Origin: Liopterus haemorrhoidalis
Taxonomy: Eukaryota; Arthropoda; Insecta; Coleoptera; Dytiscidae
NCBI GenBank assembly: GCA_963971575.1
Contig: OZ020611.1
Location: forward strand, 3,224,001-3,288,000
Direction of reading: 5' to 3'
DNA: 64,000 nt
A program made the translations under genes and the position numbers. This document shows positions 32,698-42,530 of this stretch, piece by piece. The notes beneath the pieces were generated by a model that searched no databases, was not told the DNA's origin, and saw only the letters and a program-made list of their open reading frames with translations. Numbering within the stretch: the first letter of the stretch is position 1; each line of letters opens with the position of its first letter.

Positions 32698-33038
32698 CAC
32701 AATTAAAAAATCGTTGCACAAATAAATAAAACATGTCAACAGCAACTATTGAAAACCATGATTGTTCCCTATGATAATATTTTCTCAAATATGACAAATA
32801 TTTTAAAATTTACATAATTTCATATTATAAGTTGCCGAGAGGATTTTTTTCCAAACCATCTTTAATCAAAAATAAATTTAGATCGCACATTCGTGAGGAA
32901 TAATTACATTTTCTTTGTGTTTATTTATTCATGTTTTACAAATTCAGTTTATCTAATTGATGTGATAGAAAATTCTCTATCATGTCGTAGTAGCAATCGC
33001 TGTTCACGTCACAGCGAAATTGGATACAGCAATTATTT
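32698..33038. other. AT-rich spacer ending in a partial tandem-array unit
   Basis: No gene. The last 40 bases (to CAGCAATTATTT) match the CAATTATTTTCTTTATTA part of the tandem unit found at 34366-34771. Confidence 0.45.
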
Positions 33039-34365
33039 TCTTTATATATAAAACTGAATATTTGTGGGTATGTCCGGAAATTCTAACCCACTTTCAGATA
33101 TACTACTGAGTTGAAATTTTGCATACAGGTAGGAAATGCCTTCATCATAACTAGAAAAATCTCAAAGAAGTCCCATCAGAAACGAGAAATTAATAATTTT
33201 GTTGTTAATTATATTGGACCATTGGAATATCTATTAAACCGTCAGTGAGAAAACGGAATTTCCCTTCAATAGTAGGTTGTAAATTATATTGAGATCGGTC
33301 AAAATAGTAAATGGCTTAAATATGTAGGTGTGAGGACGGATTTAATCTCGGTAGTTCGTGCGGGCAACATCGCTCTGAGTACAGTCGGTAGAAAAACTAG
33401 CAATGGTAAATATGCCTTTTAAAGGTATGTTAAATAGTCGTGCTATTATTAGCCAAAGTCGCGAAATAATTTCTTATATTTTGACTTTTATGAGACATGA
33501 AAGTGAGAGTGGGGATCCTATTATTCCTTTCAAATTAGTTATTGTTCGAGTGGCTGCTGCAACAGGCGTATCTAAGAGGATGTTAACAAGAATTTCAAAA
33601 GAAAAAAATAAAATCTATCAAGGTGAACCCTTGAAATTTAGTTCACCTAGAAAAACTGTACAAAAAGATCGTACAAAAAGAAATATAGACGATTTTGATA
33701 AAGGAGTTTTAAAAAGAACTATATTAGACGTGCATACAACAGAAAAAATAGTACCTACTCTGTTTACTATTTTACCAAAATTTTAAGACGCCACGGGATA
33801 CGACGGAGATCGGGAGACACTCCGATAGCAGAATTAGTATAGGCATCTTTAAAATAGTTTGTGACCTCTAGACATTTCGCCTTGAAAACGTGAAAGCGAT
33901 ACATAAAAAAATTACAATAAGACCGGATCTGTTGACAAGTTGAGATAGCGGATCTACCATTCAATTTTAAGAGTAATCAATTTCCTACCAAATTTTGTTT
34001 TATAATGAAAATTAGAAAAGCACACTGTCAAACGCTTTACGTTGCCGTTGTCGACTTGAACGATAAGTGCTTCTCACATGGACAACTGTATGTGACATTT
34101 TCGCGACTTAATACAGGCGGAACATTTATTCATATTGTCATCAAGTAACTATATTACTAATGCCATTTATAAAGAAGTCCTCACTTAAACTGTTTGTGAA
34201 CAAGCACATCTTTATACAATGGTAGAGTAAAACAAAAAATATATAATTAGACCATCTAAAACTATTCGCACCAAACCTAATTTGAACCCATTTCGACATG
34301 GGCCCGGTATAAACTGGCTACGGCTTCATTTTTTCCGGTAGCGAAGCATCGGGTATACTGCTAGT
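33039..34365 (+). mobile_element. Helitron-like non-autonomous element
   Basis: The 5' end TCTTTATATATAAAACTG followed by AATATTTGTGGGTATGTC resembles insect Helitron starts. The 3' end has GCGAAGCATCGGGTATACTG then CTAGT followed by T, the Helitron CTRRT terminus. No inverted repeats or target duplication. Flanks on both sides match one tandem-repeat unit, so the ends are right to within about 10 bases. It has no Rep/helicase and instead contains a transposase-like ORF (33403-33786). Confidence 0.75.
33403..33786 (+). pseudogene. N-terminal region of a Tc1/mariner-type (DDE_3-like) transposase
   Basis: An open frame of 127 codons starts at ATG 33403: ESGDPIIPFKLVIVRVAAAT, GVSKRMLTRISKEK (helix-turn-helix), NIDDFDKGVLKRTILDVH and EKIVPTLFTILPKF. 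These blocks form the N-terminal DNA-binding part of an insect IS630-like transposase group related to the gene at 16708. The DDE catalytic domain is absent; similarity ends at the stop. It may be the first exon of a spliced gene or a captured fragment carried by the Helitron-like element. Confidence 0.75.
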
Positions 34366-34771
34366 TAGAAATAAAAGAAAAATACTAAATATCAATTGTA
34401 ATTGATATTGAACACCTCCATACCAAATTCTACACCACACTGTCACTCAGCAAGGATGTAAAAATTTCAAATTTTTCACTATAATACTCTGTGTAGAGAA
34501 ATAAGAAACCACAATAATTTTTTTTACTATTAGAATTACAACTAAAATACTTAATATCAATTACACCTTTAGACCAAGTTCCACACCACACAGTCACTCT
34601 ACAAGAATGTAAATTTTTTAATTTTTTCATTATAATACCGTGTATAGTGAAATAGAAAACCGCAATTATTTTCTTTATTATAAGAAATACAAATAAATAC
34701 TAAATATAAATTACACCTCTAGACCAAATTCCACACCACACTCTCACTCTGCGACGGTATAAAGTTTTCAT
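34366..34771. repeat. Tandem array of about 150-bp units
   Basis: Three consecutive units share AATACTAAATATCAATT-like, CACACCACACTGTCACTC-like and CAATTATTTTCTTTATTA-like blocks; the TCACTC landmark recurs near 34443, 34593 and 34743, a period of about 150. Partial units occur before the Helitron-like element (to 33038) and after the composite foldback (35944-36030), so one array was split by two insertions. Confidence 0.85.
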
Positions 34772-35943
34772 TTTTACTTGCCCGACCTTAATATATAAGG
34801 GGCAAGTACTGTAATCGCGAAAATTTTCGATGTCGAGATTTTGACTGATGACTACGTTTCATGGTCCAGGGAATCCAAAAAACCTATTTTCGAAGTGCCG
34901 TCCGTATGTGTGTGTGTGTGTGTGTGTGTCTGTGTGTGTGTCTGTGTGTATGCACGATAATTCAAGAACGGTTCAACTTAGAGAATTCGTTATGGTACTA
35001 AAAAAATCTCCTATTAAATGGGAAGAACCCTATTGTTTTTTATGAAGATCGGTTGACTAGATGTCGTGTTGATTTTAAGATTTTTGCGAATATTTAGCAA
35101 CAGAAAAATATTGCGAAAAAATTTATTGAACAAAAGTTACTATAAATGCAATTACTAATAACTTTTATTTGAGACGTTTTTTGATAAAACGAAAAATTTA
35201 GAAATTTTTTTGTAAAATTATTTAAATATTTCTCAATTTTTTCAAACTTATATGTAACGTTTCCATGGTCATGATAATTAATTCGTAACTAGTCAATCAA
35301 GCTTTGGACAAAAATTTGTATAGAACATAATTTGATGTATTTTTGAAGATTTATCTAAATATTTTTAAACCAGTGGCGAAGGGAGACCTCCGCTAGACTT
35401 GCCCTTGCATAAAAATAATAATAATAAAAAAAAAATACATATATATTTTTTTTTAATTTAAAAGAAGATTTAGGTAAATCTTCAAAAATACATCAAATTA
35501 TGTCCTATACAAATTTTTGTCCAAAGCTTGGTTTACTAGTTACGAATTTTTTTAAATTTAAAACTTTAATAACTTTCGTTTCCGGTTCCAGATTTTAATA
35601 AAAAACAATAGGGTTCTTCCCAATTATTAGGAGAATTTTTAAGTATCAGAACGAACTCTTTATGTTAAACCGTTTTTGAGTTATGTGTAAACACGCAGAC
35701 ACACAGACACACACACGCACAGACACACACACATACGGACGGCACTTCGAAAATAGGTTTTTAGGATTCCCTGGACCATGAAACGTGGTCATCAGTCAAA
35801 ATCTCGACATCGAAAATTTTTGCGATTACAATACTTGCCCCTTATATAATAAGGTCGGGCAAATAAAAAAAAAAAAAATTTAATTTAATTTTTTTTTTTT
35901 TTTTTGGGAGGGCAAGTCTCGCGGAGGTTTCCCTTTGCCACTG
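34772..35943. mobile_element. Composite foldback element inserted in the tandem array
   Basis: Inverted arms begin TTGCCCGACCTTA (34778 and, inverted, ending at 35862) and contain GT- or AC-rich microsatellites, AAGTGCCGTCCGTATGTGTG-type sequence and TCCAAAGCTTG-type sequence. Each arm end has ACTTGCCC...GGGCAAGT as a local hairpin. Between the arms (35373-35460) and after the right arm (to 35943) lie inverted copies of CAGTGGCRAAGGGARACCTC plus an A-rich tail. GTTTTCAT (34764-34771) and GTTTTCAC (35944-35951) flank the unit, an 8-bp duplication with one mismatch. No protein is encoded. Confidence 0.75.
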
Positions 35944-36030
35944 GTTTTCACTAAATAGAGTGTAACAGCGAGATAGGACACAATTATTTTCCTTATTATT
36001 AGAATTACAAGAAAAATACTAAAGATCAAA
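35944..36030. repeat. Remainder of the split tandem-array unit
   Basis: GTGTAACAGCGAGATAGGAC, CAATTATTTTCCTTATTA and AAAAATACTAAAGATC continue the 150-bp unit interrupted at 34771. Confidence 0.75.
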
Positions 36031-37194
36031 GTTATAGAAGACCAATCTGAATATGAAAGAAAATATTTCACATAATTCCATTCGATTTCGAACAGATTCA
36101 GAAGTAGTTTCAATTGTTGTTTCTCGTCCCAAAGCAACCAACGCAAGCTGTAATTCTGTCCATCAAATTTTGGCCAAAATTATGTTTAGAAAATAGTTAA
36201 AATCTTTACTATTGTATACTAATATTAAAAATAAAAGTTAATTTAATATCAATCGGTTTTTTCAATATACATTTTTTTTATACAAGGATATAAAATGTTT
36301 ATATGGTTGAATTTAAAACAAAATACTCTATCGAATCGATTTAAAAAATATGTATAACGTAATTTATAAAAATATATAACTTTGTGTTCTAACTTGAGAA
36401 CCACTGGCTTAAAAAAATATTTTCTACTATAAACAGATGTCCTTCTTGGTCTCCTACAACTTAGTAATTTAATAATTTTTTGTATCTAATAAGAAAAAAA
36501 ATATTGGATGTTTTCCACTTTGCTGTTATAACATGCATTTGGCTAATTCAGGATGGTTTTTAATTTTTAACATTTGCTGTTCTAATCTTTTTTTTAGCTT
36601 AGTTTCTTAGCATCTTTTTTGCTGTCATAGTTTTTTTTTTGTGTAAATATCAAGCATAACCATTTTAGCTCTTTTTTCTACTTTCTCAATTTTATTTTAC
36701 ACCTTCCTCATACTTGGCGTTTTCAAACAAATATCGTCAATATATCGTTTGAAAATTTTAGATTTTCAAGTTGTTTTTGTATTAAGAATTAAATTTTTTA
36801 CTTTATAAAATTTCCACGAAAATAATATTATACATTAAATATAAAAAGTTAATAGTTTGGTTTAGGTAAGTAATAATATTTCTGGGAATTTGTATGAAAT
36901 CGTTTTGATGATGGAAATATTTTAAATGAATTTGTAATATTTTCATGCTATTCAAAATATTTGTTTCTTTTATGAAAAATTAAAAGAGAAAAATAGGAAT
37001 ACAAAGGTATTGTGCAACCACGCAACTAGACAAATGACAGCGATCCTTTGATGACAAATAGACATAAAAATATTGGTTGTTAACATTTTTTCCTTTTTTC
37101 AATGTTTGTAGTCTAATATTTCCCGGTTTCATACCATATATTTTGCATCTTGTGCTTATATAAGAAACAGTATTCATAAATACTAAGATATCCT
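36031..37194. other. AT-rich, no coding signal; likely intron of the tetraspanin gene
   Basis: No ORF or transposon signature is evident. Since the exon at 37197-37382 is on the minus strand with a donor at 37196-37195, this stretch would be the start of the following intron. Confidence 0.5.
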
Positions 37195-37196
37195 AC

Positions 37197-37382
37197 CTTC
37201 ATAAAGCACATCGTCATTGCAAGTCCGCACACCCATCCAGCTTTCTCCTCGAAGAACCAGGTGAGCTCATCCACACAGCCGTAGAAGAAGGCGTTTCCAG
37301 TGACAGTGTCCCTGCACTGTGGAGGCAAGGGCTGGTGGTAGGTGATGTAGTCGTTAGGGCCATCAGCTCCGCAGCAGCCAAT
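37197..37382 (-). CDS. Tetraspanin internal exon (large extracellular loop to TM4)
   Basis: A 186-bp exon of exactly 62 codons lies between a splice acceptor (TTTTCCTTTTTCAG before 37382) and a donor (AAG followed by GTAGGATATC from 37196), phase 0 at both ends. It encodes IGCCGADGPNDYITYHQPLP, then QCRDTVTGNAFFYGCVDELT, WFFEEKAGWVCGLAMTMCF and MK. The CCG motif followed by the QC and GC cysteines is the hallmark of the tetraspanin large extracellular loop; AGWVCGLAMTMCF begins the fourth membrane helix. Tetraspanins organise membrane protein assemblies. Unlike everything around it, it is GC-rich at third codon positions and unbroken, indicating a live host gene. I cannot choose the paralogue, and its other exons were not found here. 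Confidence 0.93.
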
Positions 37383-37726
37383 CTGAAAAAGGAAAATAAA
37401 CTTTAGAGAAAGAACGGGCTTCTGTAGAAATGGAAGTAAGCAAGGAAGCAGTTGAACATGTAGGGTCCTAAGTAAATGGATTATTCGCCATCTGCACCGA
37501 CTTCTATTATATTATTGCTCAAAACATCGAAACGAAAAACGATAGGGTTCAATAGCTAGAAGAAAAACTCATGGGACTCCTATGGTAGAATTTCGTGAAA
37601 CAATCCTGAAAAATCTGGTAGGTTATATCCATAGAAACCAATGAATAATTAATTTGTTTATCTACAATGCGGAAATGGTGGTAATAAAGTTGAGTTTAGA
37701 ATACTTAAAGAATCACTTTCATAATG
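37383..37726. other. Non-coding, probable tetraspanin intron
   Basis: Apart from the polypyrimidine acceptor at 37383-37397 nothing is recognisable before the retrotransposon tail. Confidence 0.5.
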
Positions 37727-38503
37727 AATTTATATTTTTTTCTGATTGTAAAAGCGTCGTCCAAAAATTGAGTTAGATTTGATAAAAAGAATTATTCAAT
37801 AATTTATGATGTTATTAAATGCTTTAACGATCTAACGATCAGCGGTAAAATTATAAAAATATGCTGGATTAAAGGCCACTCAGATTTTGCGTTCAACATC
37901 GAAGTCGATCTTCTAGCCAAAGAAGCAGCTGTAAATGGCTCCCTCTTAAATATTCCTCTAAACAGTAATGAGATTATGTCAATCTTTAAATCTTCCATAT
38001 ACAACCAATGGCAACAAGAATACATAGATTCTCTATAACACAAAGGATCATACTACGGTCAAATTCAACCTCTTCTTCCTAGAAAGCCTTGTTTTTCTTC
38101 TCACCAAAGCAGATCTTTTATATCCACTTCTATCCGGCTTAGATTTAATCACAACTTCTCTCCATATCACCTGCATAGAATTAACATGGTTTCGTCTCCT
38201 TTCTGTCCGTGTGATAATTTGTCTGTCAGTGATTCGAACCAATTATTGTTTGAATGCCCAATTCATTTTCGTAATCATAACTTATTCATACAAAATTTAT
38301 TTGTCAAAAAAATATCCTTACCTACCAATAGTCAAACGCTTCTTGCTACTAATTCTCTAGACTTTTATGAAATTATTTATAACTATATTAAAGCAGAAAA
38401 TATCAAATTATAAATGTAATTTTTAAAATATTGTAATCTCTGTATTTATACATGGCTAATAGCCAATGCAGCTAAAGCCAACAAATAAAAGAAAAAAAAA
38501 AAC
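37727..38503 (+). pseudogene. I-type non-LTR retrotransposon, RNase H and C-terminal region
   Basis: Blocks: FSDCKSVVQKLS, then KIIKICWIKGHSDFAFNIEV, DLLAKEAAVNG, followed by a cysteine knuckle CPCDNLSVSDSNQLLFECP and a C-terminus ending at 38413. The W-x-KGH and later D-x-LAKEA segments are RNase H motifs, which place it near the I/R1/Jockey group with RNase H. Stops at about 37760 and 38036 and frameshifts break it. The 3' UTR has ATAGCCAATGCAGCTAAAGC then CAACAAATAAAAG and an A run, ending about 38503. It is 5'-truncated. Confidence 0.85.
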
Positions 38504-39445
38504 ATTAAAAAGAGAGGAGGTCCAAGGTTTGACCCTTGGGAAAAACCTGAAATATATGAAAACCTATATTGTGTCCTCGAAAATTAGCAAAAAGAGAAAT
38601 GTTTTTATATTTTAGTGACAATATATTGACAGAAATATGTGACATACTATAACCTCATATATAAAATTTTACGAGCACCAATTACTCCTAATAGTTCACA
38701 AAACTTTTCATTCCAATCTCGTATGCTGGTCGAAATATTTTTGAAAATATGTGCAAACTGAAATTTTGAATTCCTCGAAAATGGAAACTGTAACTTGTGA
38801 CCTAATTAACACAAGCTGAACTTGGTAAGTGGTGTTATAACTCAAAATTAGGTTTCCAGAATATTTTATAATATGAAAGTTACAAACTATGTAACATCTA
38901 CCATAATTATTTTACTCAAAATAATTTAACTTTGAAACATATTTGATAAACATGAAAGTCATTTTGATATAATTATACAATTATTTTTTAATTAAACATG
39001 AACTATGTATGTAATTTAATTTACAAAGTATATAATGAAAAGCATCAAACTGTCAAAACTATCTAGGATATGGTTCGTATACCTGACGACCTGTCTCTTC
39101 ACGTTCACGCTTCGAATGCACTTTAACGACATTCATGCTTCGTCACTGGAATCTCATTTTTAACTACACATTTTATTAGTTTAACAAGAATGTCGTAAAA
39201 TAACATTGCTTATTTGCAACTAAATTGGAAAATCTATTTAAAAAATCATTTAACACTTAAGTTGTTCTGCAGTACATGCAACAATCTGGTACTTAAAATG
39301 TACTATTTTATGCAAACCTTGTTTGAGTAACTGTTTATTACTTTCACATGTCGAATTCTTTTTATATCTTTGAAATTACTTTGCAATGGTCTAGTATTAA
39401 TGCGAACACTATTATTTTGGACGTTTGCCATTGCTGATTCTAGTA
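38504..39445. other. AT-rich stretch, no gene
   Basis: No coding sequence or repeat boundary was identified up to the TA at 39444-39445 that precedes the mariner end. Confidence 0.5.
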
Positions 39446-40486
39446 CGAGAGTTACCTTTTATGTTTTTACAAACGAACACTAGATGGCAATATTGAAATG
39501 TGTCATTACTGTATTCGTAAAATTTGACATGTGTTATTGTAAAATCAGTGGCAGCTTATAAATTGACCCAGTAGTTTGTTGATAGTGAGCATTTAAACAA
39601 AACAAGTTTGTGAAAAAATGGATATTACTCGTGAAGGTTTTCGTTGGATGATTTTTTAAGATTTTAGTAAAGGCCTAACTCAACAACAATGCATAGATTC
39701 GCTTCGTTCAACTTTTGGTAATAAAGCACCATCAGAAAAGACTGTTTACAATTGGTTGGCAGATTTTCGTCGGGTCGTGCGTCCATCAGTGATGAATAAC
39801 GTGAAGGTCGACCAAAATCTGTTGTGATTCAAAAAAACATCGATGCTGTGCGCAAAACGGTTGAAGAAGATCGGCATTTGACTTACCGTGAGATAGAAGC
39901 ATCCCTTGGCATATCGCCGACTGCAATACATTCGATTTTGCATGAACATTTAGCTGTGAAAAAGATCTGTTCCCAATGGAGTCCGCATAATTTGACCCAA
40001 GCTTAAAAAAAAGGCTCGTGTTGATTGGTGTAAGGGAATGCTAAAAAAGTTCAACCTAGGCTCTGAAAAATCCGTATACAACTTTATTTCAGGAGACGAA
40101 ACTTGGATTTATTCATATGAACCGGAAACTAAGCAACAATCTACGGTCTTCCAAGTAGAATCGAAACCCACAAAAGTTGTTCGTTCATGAAACATTTTTA
40201 AGAAAATGATCGCTTGTTTCTTCGGTTGTACTGGACATTTCTTCAGAGGATCGGGAAACAGTTAATACTGAATGGTATACAACAATTTCTTTGCCAGAAG
40301 TCATCGACAAAATCAGGAAAACAACCAAAAACGTTGCTTCATTCTTCATCATGACAATTCAATATCCCATACAGCATGTCAAACATTTGATTATTTGAAG
40401 GATAAAAACATCGAATTAATGTGTCATTGTCCGTATTCACCTGATTTATCCCCTAACCTTTGTTTTTGTTCCCCAATATCAAACAC
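39446..40486 (+). mobile_element. Mariner element, 3'-truncated at a junction with Tc1
   Basis: Left end CGAGAGTTACCTTTTATG after TA matches CGAGGATTACCTTTTATG of the copy at 59840. Homology with that copy runs through to about 40486, where it switches abruptly into a minus-strand Tc1 gene. The right terminus is lost. Confidence 0.85.
39618..40486 (+). pseudogene. Mariner transposase (DD34D type), decayed
   Basis: Start ATG 39618: MDITREGFRWMIF followed by a stop, then GLTQQQCIDSLRSTFG, EKTVYNWLADFRR, EASLGISPTAIHSILHEH, GDETWIYSYEPETKQQS (first Asp), ILHHDNSISHTACQT (second Asp), and CPYSPDLSPN where the expected third Asp is lost by a change or frameshift (NLCFC). Several stops and frameshifts occur (near 39657, 40003, 40187). 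Its sister at 60218-61459 has the complementary state: third block intact, second lost. Confidence 0.9.
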
Positions 40487-41414
40487 AGTTTGTTGAAAAA
40501 CATATTCTAGATTGTTTTCATCAAATAATTTTAATATTAATGGATCCATAACTTTATTAAGCATGGTAATATAACGAGCAGAATAGTGCGTCCCTTGCAC
40601 AAAACGATTTCGCCTAAGCCACTGACGGACATGCACCCCCAGATCATGATGCTACCACCACCAAATTTGACCGTTAATAAATTAAATTTTATATTGTTAG
40701 TGCAATAATTGCTTAGAAATTTATTTTTCTGTTAAATTCGTAAGTACATTAAACCATTACAATGCTTGCTTCTATATTGAACTCATCAGATCAAATGATT
40801 TTCGCTCATTCATGAGTTGTCCAATTTAAATGTCTTTTGGCCCACTCAAGGCGAAGTTTTTTGTGTCGCTCGGTCAACAGTTGTTTTCGGCGAGCTCTTC
40901 TTCCATGCAGATTAGATTCCATTAGACGTCTTCTAATTGTTCTAGAAGAAACTTTAACTTCTCTATGCTCCCACAGATCACCAGCCAGCTCTTTTGGCGA
41001 TGTTGAGCGTTTACGAAGAACACTTCTCTTTATAAAACGATCATCTCTGGAAGTGGTTGCAAGTTTTCTTCCGGTTTTTGGTCTGTTTTCATAAGTATCA
41101 GTCTCTTGGAACATTTCTGCCACTGTGAGTTCACGTTTTTTAGCCATAATATAACTAAAAATATTCACTTGAACTCAATAAAACATGAAAAAGACAGTTC
41201 AAACGCTTGTGTAATAATTATCCAAGTCCTAGTTGTTTATATTTATATAAACAAAACTTAACAGATCTGAACCTATATTTATTTGTATTTCAAGATTTAT
41301 CAGAACACTGTTTCATTTAGAATGTGTCAATGATACTTTAAAAACATAATAAAAACATAAATTTAGATGTTATATTATAACTGTATGGGTGCTCCATACA
41401 TTTGTCCAAGGCTG
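40487..41414 (-). pseudogene. Tc1 transposase and 5' terminus, truncated
   Basis: Minus strand, start ATG 41147: MAKKRELTVAEMF, a small internal deletion, TYENRPKTGRKLATTSRDDR, RSTSPKELAGDLW, SSRTIRRRLMESNLHGRRAR, LRLEWAKRHLNWTTHE, then VKFGGGSIMIWGCMS and ITMLNKVMDPLIL, ending FQQ immediately before the expected second catalytic Asp at the junction with mariner. The 5' inverted repeat CAGCCTTGGACAAATGTATG lies at 41395-41414 (minus strand), followed by TA. The first catalytic block has decayed. Confidence 0.88.
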
Positions 41415-41416
41415 TA

Positions 41417-42090
41417 TAACGGATCGTTGTAGCTTTACGAATACGCCCGATCAGAACATTTATGCAGCCGGGCATTATTGTAATGTAATTTTTTAGATTT
41501 AAGTTATGTTATTATTGTGTACGTTATGTTATTAAGTTGCTATTTCAAATAAAATATGGAATTCATCAATCAAATATTATATTGGAAAATTTTTATGACC
41601 TTTTCCTGAATCCGATTTGCTGTGATTATTTCTATAAAACGATTTTCATTTGAATGAGTGAAATTATTCGGATTTTTTAAATCAATAAACAAAATATGTA
41701 AAATATGAATAGCATTTAAATGATTTGAACTGTACTCCCCCGAGTGGGGAGTTTTAGCAAGTTTCGTAGCGTGATCCACAACTTATAATGACATTGTTGG
41801 CCTAATAATACATGTTGAATGAATACATGAAATATTAAATAGATCCCTTGTATAAAGGAAAAAGTTTTCAAAGAGAAAATTAGAAGAAAATTATATATCA
41901 TTATCAAATGAAGCGGCACGTAATACTGGCTACTTGAAACACTAATTAGTTGTGGAGACTTTGGATAATTTGATTTCCGGGAATTTACATCTTAATTATT
42001 GGAATATGTGTTTCGTAAAATTAATTAAGAAGCACTTTTACCGGGTGACAACATTTCCCCTACATAGGCGAATAAAACACAAATTACATT
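41417..42090. other. Non-coding stretch
   Basis: No gene. A 7-bp hairpin ACTCCCC-CGA-GTGGGGAGT type structure occurs at about 41735-41752; in a eukaryotic context it is probably incidental. Confidence 0.45.
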
Positions 42091-42119
42091 TGGGTGCTCC
42101 ATACATTTGTCCAAGGCTG
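42091..42119. repeat. Solo Tc1 terminal repeat
   Basis: GGTGCTCCATACATTTGTCC then AAGGCTG repeats the terminus at 41386-41414 in the same orientation, with TA after it. No transposase lies adjacent; coding of a reverse transcriptase resumes immediately, marking the insertion point of a mostly deleted Tc1 copy. Confidence 0.8.
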
Positions 42120-42122
42120 TAT

Positions 42123-42530
42123 TATCGTGGAATCGTGGACTACCAAGATAAAACACCAGAATAAAATTAGAAGTACTAAAATGAGATTTATAAGGAAAAT
42201 AGCGGGAAAGACGAAGATGGACCGGATTAGAAACGCGACGTTTAGGGAACAATTGCAAACAAAACCAATGGCTTATACAAGAAAGTCAACTGAGAAGGCT
42301 AGGACATGTACAAAGGATGGGAGATGAATGAACAGCTAAAGCAGTCTATGAGGCGAGGCCGATAGAAAAAAGAAGAAGAGGACAACCAATTAAGACCTAT
42401 AAGGACGAAGTGGGACAAGCGACAGAGAAACGAGGAGTCAGATAGACGTATGTCAAAACCAGCACCTCAAATAGGAAAGCCTGGAGAGAAATATGGAAAA
42501 GACCACCGGAAGAGGTACCATGACTCTACT
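42123..42530 (+). pseudogene. Non-LTR retrotransposon C-terminal fragment
   Basis: VESWTTKIKHQNKIRSTKMR, FIRKIAGKTKMDRIRNATFR, then in another frame LRRLGHVQRMGDE-like and RRRGQPIKTYKDEV. The ESWT...EMRFLRKIAGKTRxDRIRN block order is typical after the reverse transcriptase in a common insect retrotransposon group. It starts right at the Tc1 terminus and has at least one frameshift near 42280. Confidence 0.7.

Noticed and set aside
41735..41752. GC hairpin followed by T run resembling a bacterial rho-independent terminator
   Set aside because: The whole context is eukaryotic; no bacterial genes are nearby.
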